Shown here: piece after piece, positions 63,644 to 64,000 of the stretch
How the letters are laid out: each line of letters begins with the position of its first letter
Position numbering within the stretch: the first letter of the stretch is position 1
Assembly: GCA_037103525.1 (NCBI GenBank)
Contig: JAZKLR010000506.1
Location: 372,001-436,000, forward strand
From: Ganaspis brasiliensis
Lineage: Eukaryota; Arthropoda; Insecta; Hymenoptera; Figitidae
Length of the DNA stretch: 64,000 nt
Direction of reading: 5' to 3'
Notes under the pieces: model-generated
What the model was told of the DNA's origin: nothing
What the model saw: the letters and a program-made list of their open reading frames with translations, nothing else
Databases searched by the model: none
Program-made: the position numbers and the translations under genes

Positions 63644-64000
63644 GCGTTCTGCATATAAACGTAAATAGACGTCATAAGGCACAGGGCCTAGCAATCGCCC
63701 TTGCAAAGAAACGCCGAACAAGAGTAATAGCGCTGAGCGAGCCGAATAAAAAGAGCCTCAGAGGCAGATCGGACTGGGTATTTGACGCCCTCATGAACAC
63801 CGCTATTTTAGTGATAGACCAAAAACTAGTGGTGACAAATTGGGACTTAGGGGACAGCTTTTCGTATATAATAACACCACTCTGCACGTTATACATCTGT
63901 TATGTTTCGCCTAACATAAAACTGCTACAAATGACAAAAGTCCTTCAAGAACTAGAGAGTCATATGGCCCTAAGAAGAGGGGAGATTATTGTCACAGGTG
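63616..64000 (+). CDS. LINE ORF2, start of APE-type endonuclease domain (partial)
   Basis: ORF2 of R1-clade elements encodes an apurinic-like endonuclease that nicks the target, followed by a reverse transcriptase that primes on the nick. This frame is open for 128 codons from just after a TAA at 63613 to the window edge, and no Met start is needed to recognise it. SVLHINVNRRHKAQGLAIAL, then RVIALSEPN, matches the first endonuclease block (L-x-x-N-x-N-R...A, then the catalytic Glu in a S-E-P context). YICYVSPNIK and RRGEIIVTG match the later blocks, the last normally followed by DFNAK beyond the edge. The residue after EP is Asn where R1 elements often have Tyr. It overlaps ORF1 by about 28 bp. 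Confidence 0.75.

Larger units (their letters stand above)
61741..64000 (+). mobile_element. 5' part of an R1-clade-like non-LTR retrotransposon (LINE)
   Basis: Homology between the two copies of the CCCGGG element stops at TTATAAATAA (61740). From GGGGAGTAACTC on, sequence and base composition change, so 61741 is the inferred LINE 5' end. It contains a degenerate gag-like ORF1 (about 61843-63643) overlapping the start of ORF2 (63616 onward), the usual order of R1-type elements. It runs off the right edge before the reverse transcriptase. Clade assignment rests on the ORF2 endonuclease motifs. Decay of ORF1 shows the copy is inactive. Confidence 0.75.

Noticed and set aside
61893..63896. Minus-strand frames across the LINE (61893-62078, 62262-62525, 62636-62914, 63020-63364, 63672-63896)
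   Set aside because: They lie antisense to recognisable ORF1 and ORF2 sequence and show no motif of their own.

Overview
The window looks like a piece of an arthropod, probably insect, nuclear genome. This rests on a long AT-leaning satellite array, Tc1/mariner-type and foldback MITEs with TA or AT target duplications, a Penelope-like GIY-YIG remnant and an R1-clade-like LINE. There is no bacterial-style gene organisation, and no intact host protein gene or canonical structural RNA gene could be recognised. The species cannot be named from the sequence.

Region 1 (1-49975) is one uninterrupted head-to-tail satellite array with a ~152-bp monomer, about 329 copies and ~40% G+C in a representative monomer. 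Monomers fall mainly into two alternating classes, giving a ~304-bp dimer. Above this lie nested higher-order duplications with offsets of 912, 1974, 2128, 2353, 2736 and 4559 bp. Each monomer carries three short dyad symmetries. The array has a homogeneous core (about 4.3-31.9 kb) between more mixed flanks, and ends abruptly at 49975/49976. It looks like centromeric or pericentromeric heterochromatin, but that is inference.

Region 2 (49976-55340) is very AT-rich intergenic DNA with its own tandem repeats: a ~200/295-bp AT-rich duplication, a 53-59-bp minisatellite, a ~20-24-bp degenerate minisatellite and an (AC)17 microsatellite.

Region 3 (55341-61740) is a graveyard of small transposons inserted into one another. 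A MITE (56191-56571) sits inside an arm of a second MITE (56180-56775), which interrupts a Penelope-like GIY-YIG fragment. A 135-bp dispersed repeat occurs three times. There is also a 303-bp palindromic MITE, a three-copy ~122-bp repeat, an 879-bp TIR element carrying a tRNA-like Pol III unit, and a diverged second copy of that element split by a 496-bp TA-flanked MITE.

Region 4 (61741-64000) is the 5' part of an R1-clade-like non-LTR retrotransposon. Its 5' end can be placed because it interrupts the second copy of the region 3 element. ORF1 is decayed, with four in-frame stops plus frameshifts. The start of ORF2, an APE-type endonuclease, is open and runs off the window.

No clearly new functional system was found. 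The best leads are the multi-scale history of the satellite, its dyad-rich monomer, and the nested insertions whose pre-insertion sites are preserved elsewhere in the window.
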